Below, in pieces: positions 63,509-64,000 of a DNA stretch of 64,000 nt. The notes beneath the pieces were generated by a model, which ran no database searches, was not told the origin of the DNA, and saw nothing but the letters and a program-made list of their open reading frames with translations. The DNA is from Vanilla planifolia (lineage: Eukaryota > Streptophyta > Magnoliopsida > Asparagales > Orchidaceae), in contig CM043869.1 in NCBI GenBank assembly GCA_023846275.1, positions 35,552,737 through 35,616,736 on the forward strand. The letters run 5' to 3'. The position numbers were made by a program, and so were the translations under genes. Numbering within the stretch: the first letter of the stretch is position 1; every line of letters starts with the position of its first letter.

Positions 63509-64000
63509 TCGAGAAGACTTATGTGATAGCCTCTCAACATCCCTTTGCCTTACCAATGCAGCTCAAGCCTTAGCCTAACCAAGCACTTGCTTTAATCTAT
63601 CTTATGAATTATCTAGCAAGTAACTTACCAAGGTCACACATTAACATCATGTCCACCATGTGCAAAAAAAGGAACACAATGAAGAGAAAGTCCAAAAAAG
63701 AAAAACTATCATTGACATCTTGGAAAAAGGGCACAGAGGTTACAAGCTACAAGTAATCAAGGCCTCCTTCGACTTGCAAGGTTTTCCCAAAAGTCCTAAC
63801 AGGCAATCACAAGGATGTCACTCTCAATGTAGCTTTACCAAGTGGTGCATCACCGCAGCATGAAGGTCCACCCCTAAGGCTTTTTTCTCATAGAATGTGT
63901 AACTCACGAGACAAGTCAAAGTTCTCAACAAACCCTCCAAAAAGCACATCACTTGGATGTGAAACTTTTATAACCCTAGAGCTTGGCAAAGGCCTCATCC

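Noticed and set aside
1-64000. CRISPR arrays, operons, attachment sites, tRNA/rRNA clusters
   Set aside because: The repeats present are tandem duplications or transposon-derived; gene structure is spliced and eukaryotic, and no RNA gene was recognised by eye.

Overview
The window is nuclear DNA of a seed plant, most likely a flowering plant. The evidence is a kinesin-14 gene with a calponin-homology domain, many short GT-AG introns, one U12-type AT-AC intron, and long AT-rich intergenic DNA filled with decayed LTR retrotransposons and microsatellites. Codon use and intron style do not let me name the species. No prokaryotic features (operons, Shine-Dalgarno sites, CRISPR arrays) are present. 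I recognised no tRNA or rRNA gene, but I could not scan for them by covariance model.

Two host genes are supported, both on the minus strand. The first runs 17260->3340 and encodes a KIN-14 (CH-domain kinesin) of 1041 residues in 19 coding exons. Eighteen exons lie in 11302-17260. The last, coding the basic Ser/Arg-rich C-terminus, lies 7.8 kb away at 3340-3481, across an intron holding large tandem repeats and a Ty1/copia gag-protease fossil. The intron inside the motor domain at 13612-13704 has U12-type AT-AC ends. The second gene runs 54171->49029 and encodes a 216-residue Tim17/Tim22/Tim23-family membrane protein, closest to the complex I assembly factor TIMMDC1. It has four exons with consistent phases and a 3.1-kb third intron. 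That intron carries, on the opposite strand, what looks like a dead MADS-box exon, plus one copy of a dispersed repeat found again at 46.55 kb.

Layout: 1-3 kb is AT-rich DNA with a 0.62-kb tandem duplication. 3-17.5 kb is the kinesin gene. 17.5-35 kb is gene-free, with an inverted pair of 1.6-kb LTR-like repeats (20.8-22.4 and 32.2-33.85 kb) and arrays of degenerate 110-350 bp units. About 35.1-39.7 kb is a decayed Ty3/gypsy element on the plus strand with foreign DNA inside its reverse transcriptase. 39.7-45.6 kb is AT-rich, with microsatellites, a possible gypsy LTR and a cluster of palindromic motifs. 45.6-46.25 kb is an isolated GC-rich island. 48.4-54.2 kb is the TIMMDC1-like gene with a TRIM/LTR-like remnant just downstream. 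54.3-55 kb is a GC-rich block with a 21-bp minisatellite just upstream of that gene. From about 57.4 kb to near the window end is a second, very old Ty3/gypsy element on the plus strand.

The two host genes are not functionally linked as far as I can see: one is a microtubule motor and the other probably a mitochondrial inner-membrane protein. The most interesting signals are the AT-AC intron in the kinesin motor, the detached last kinesin exon with a stop codon spanning its splice donor, the duplicated splice donor of the TIMMDC1-like gene, and the antisense MADS-box relic.
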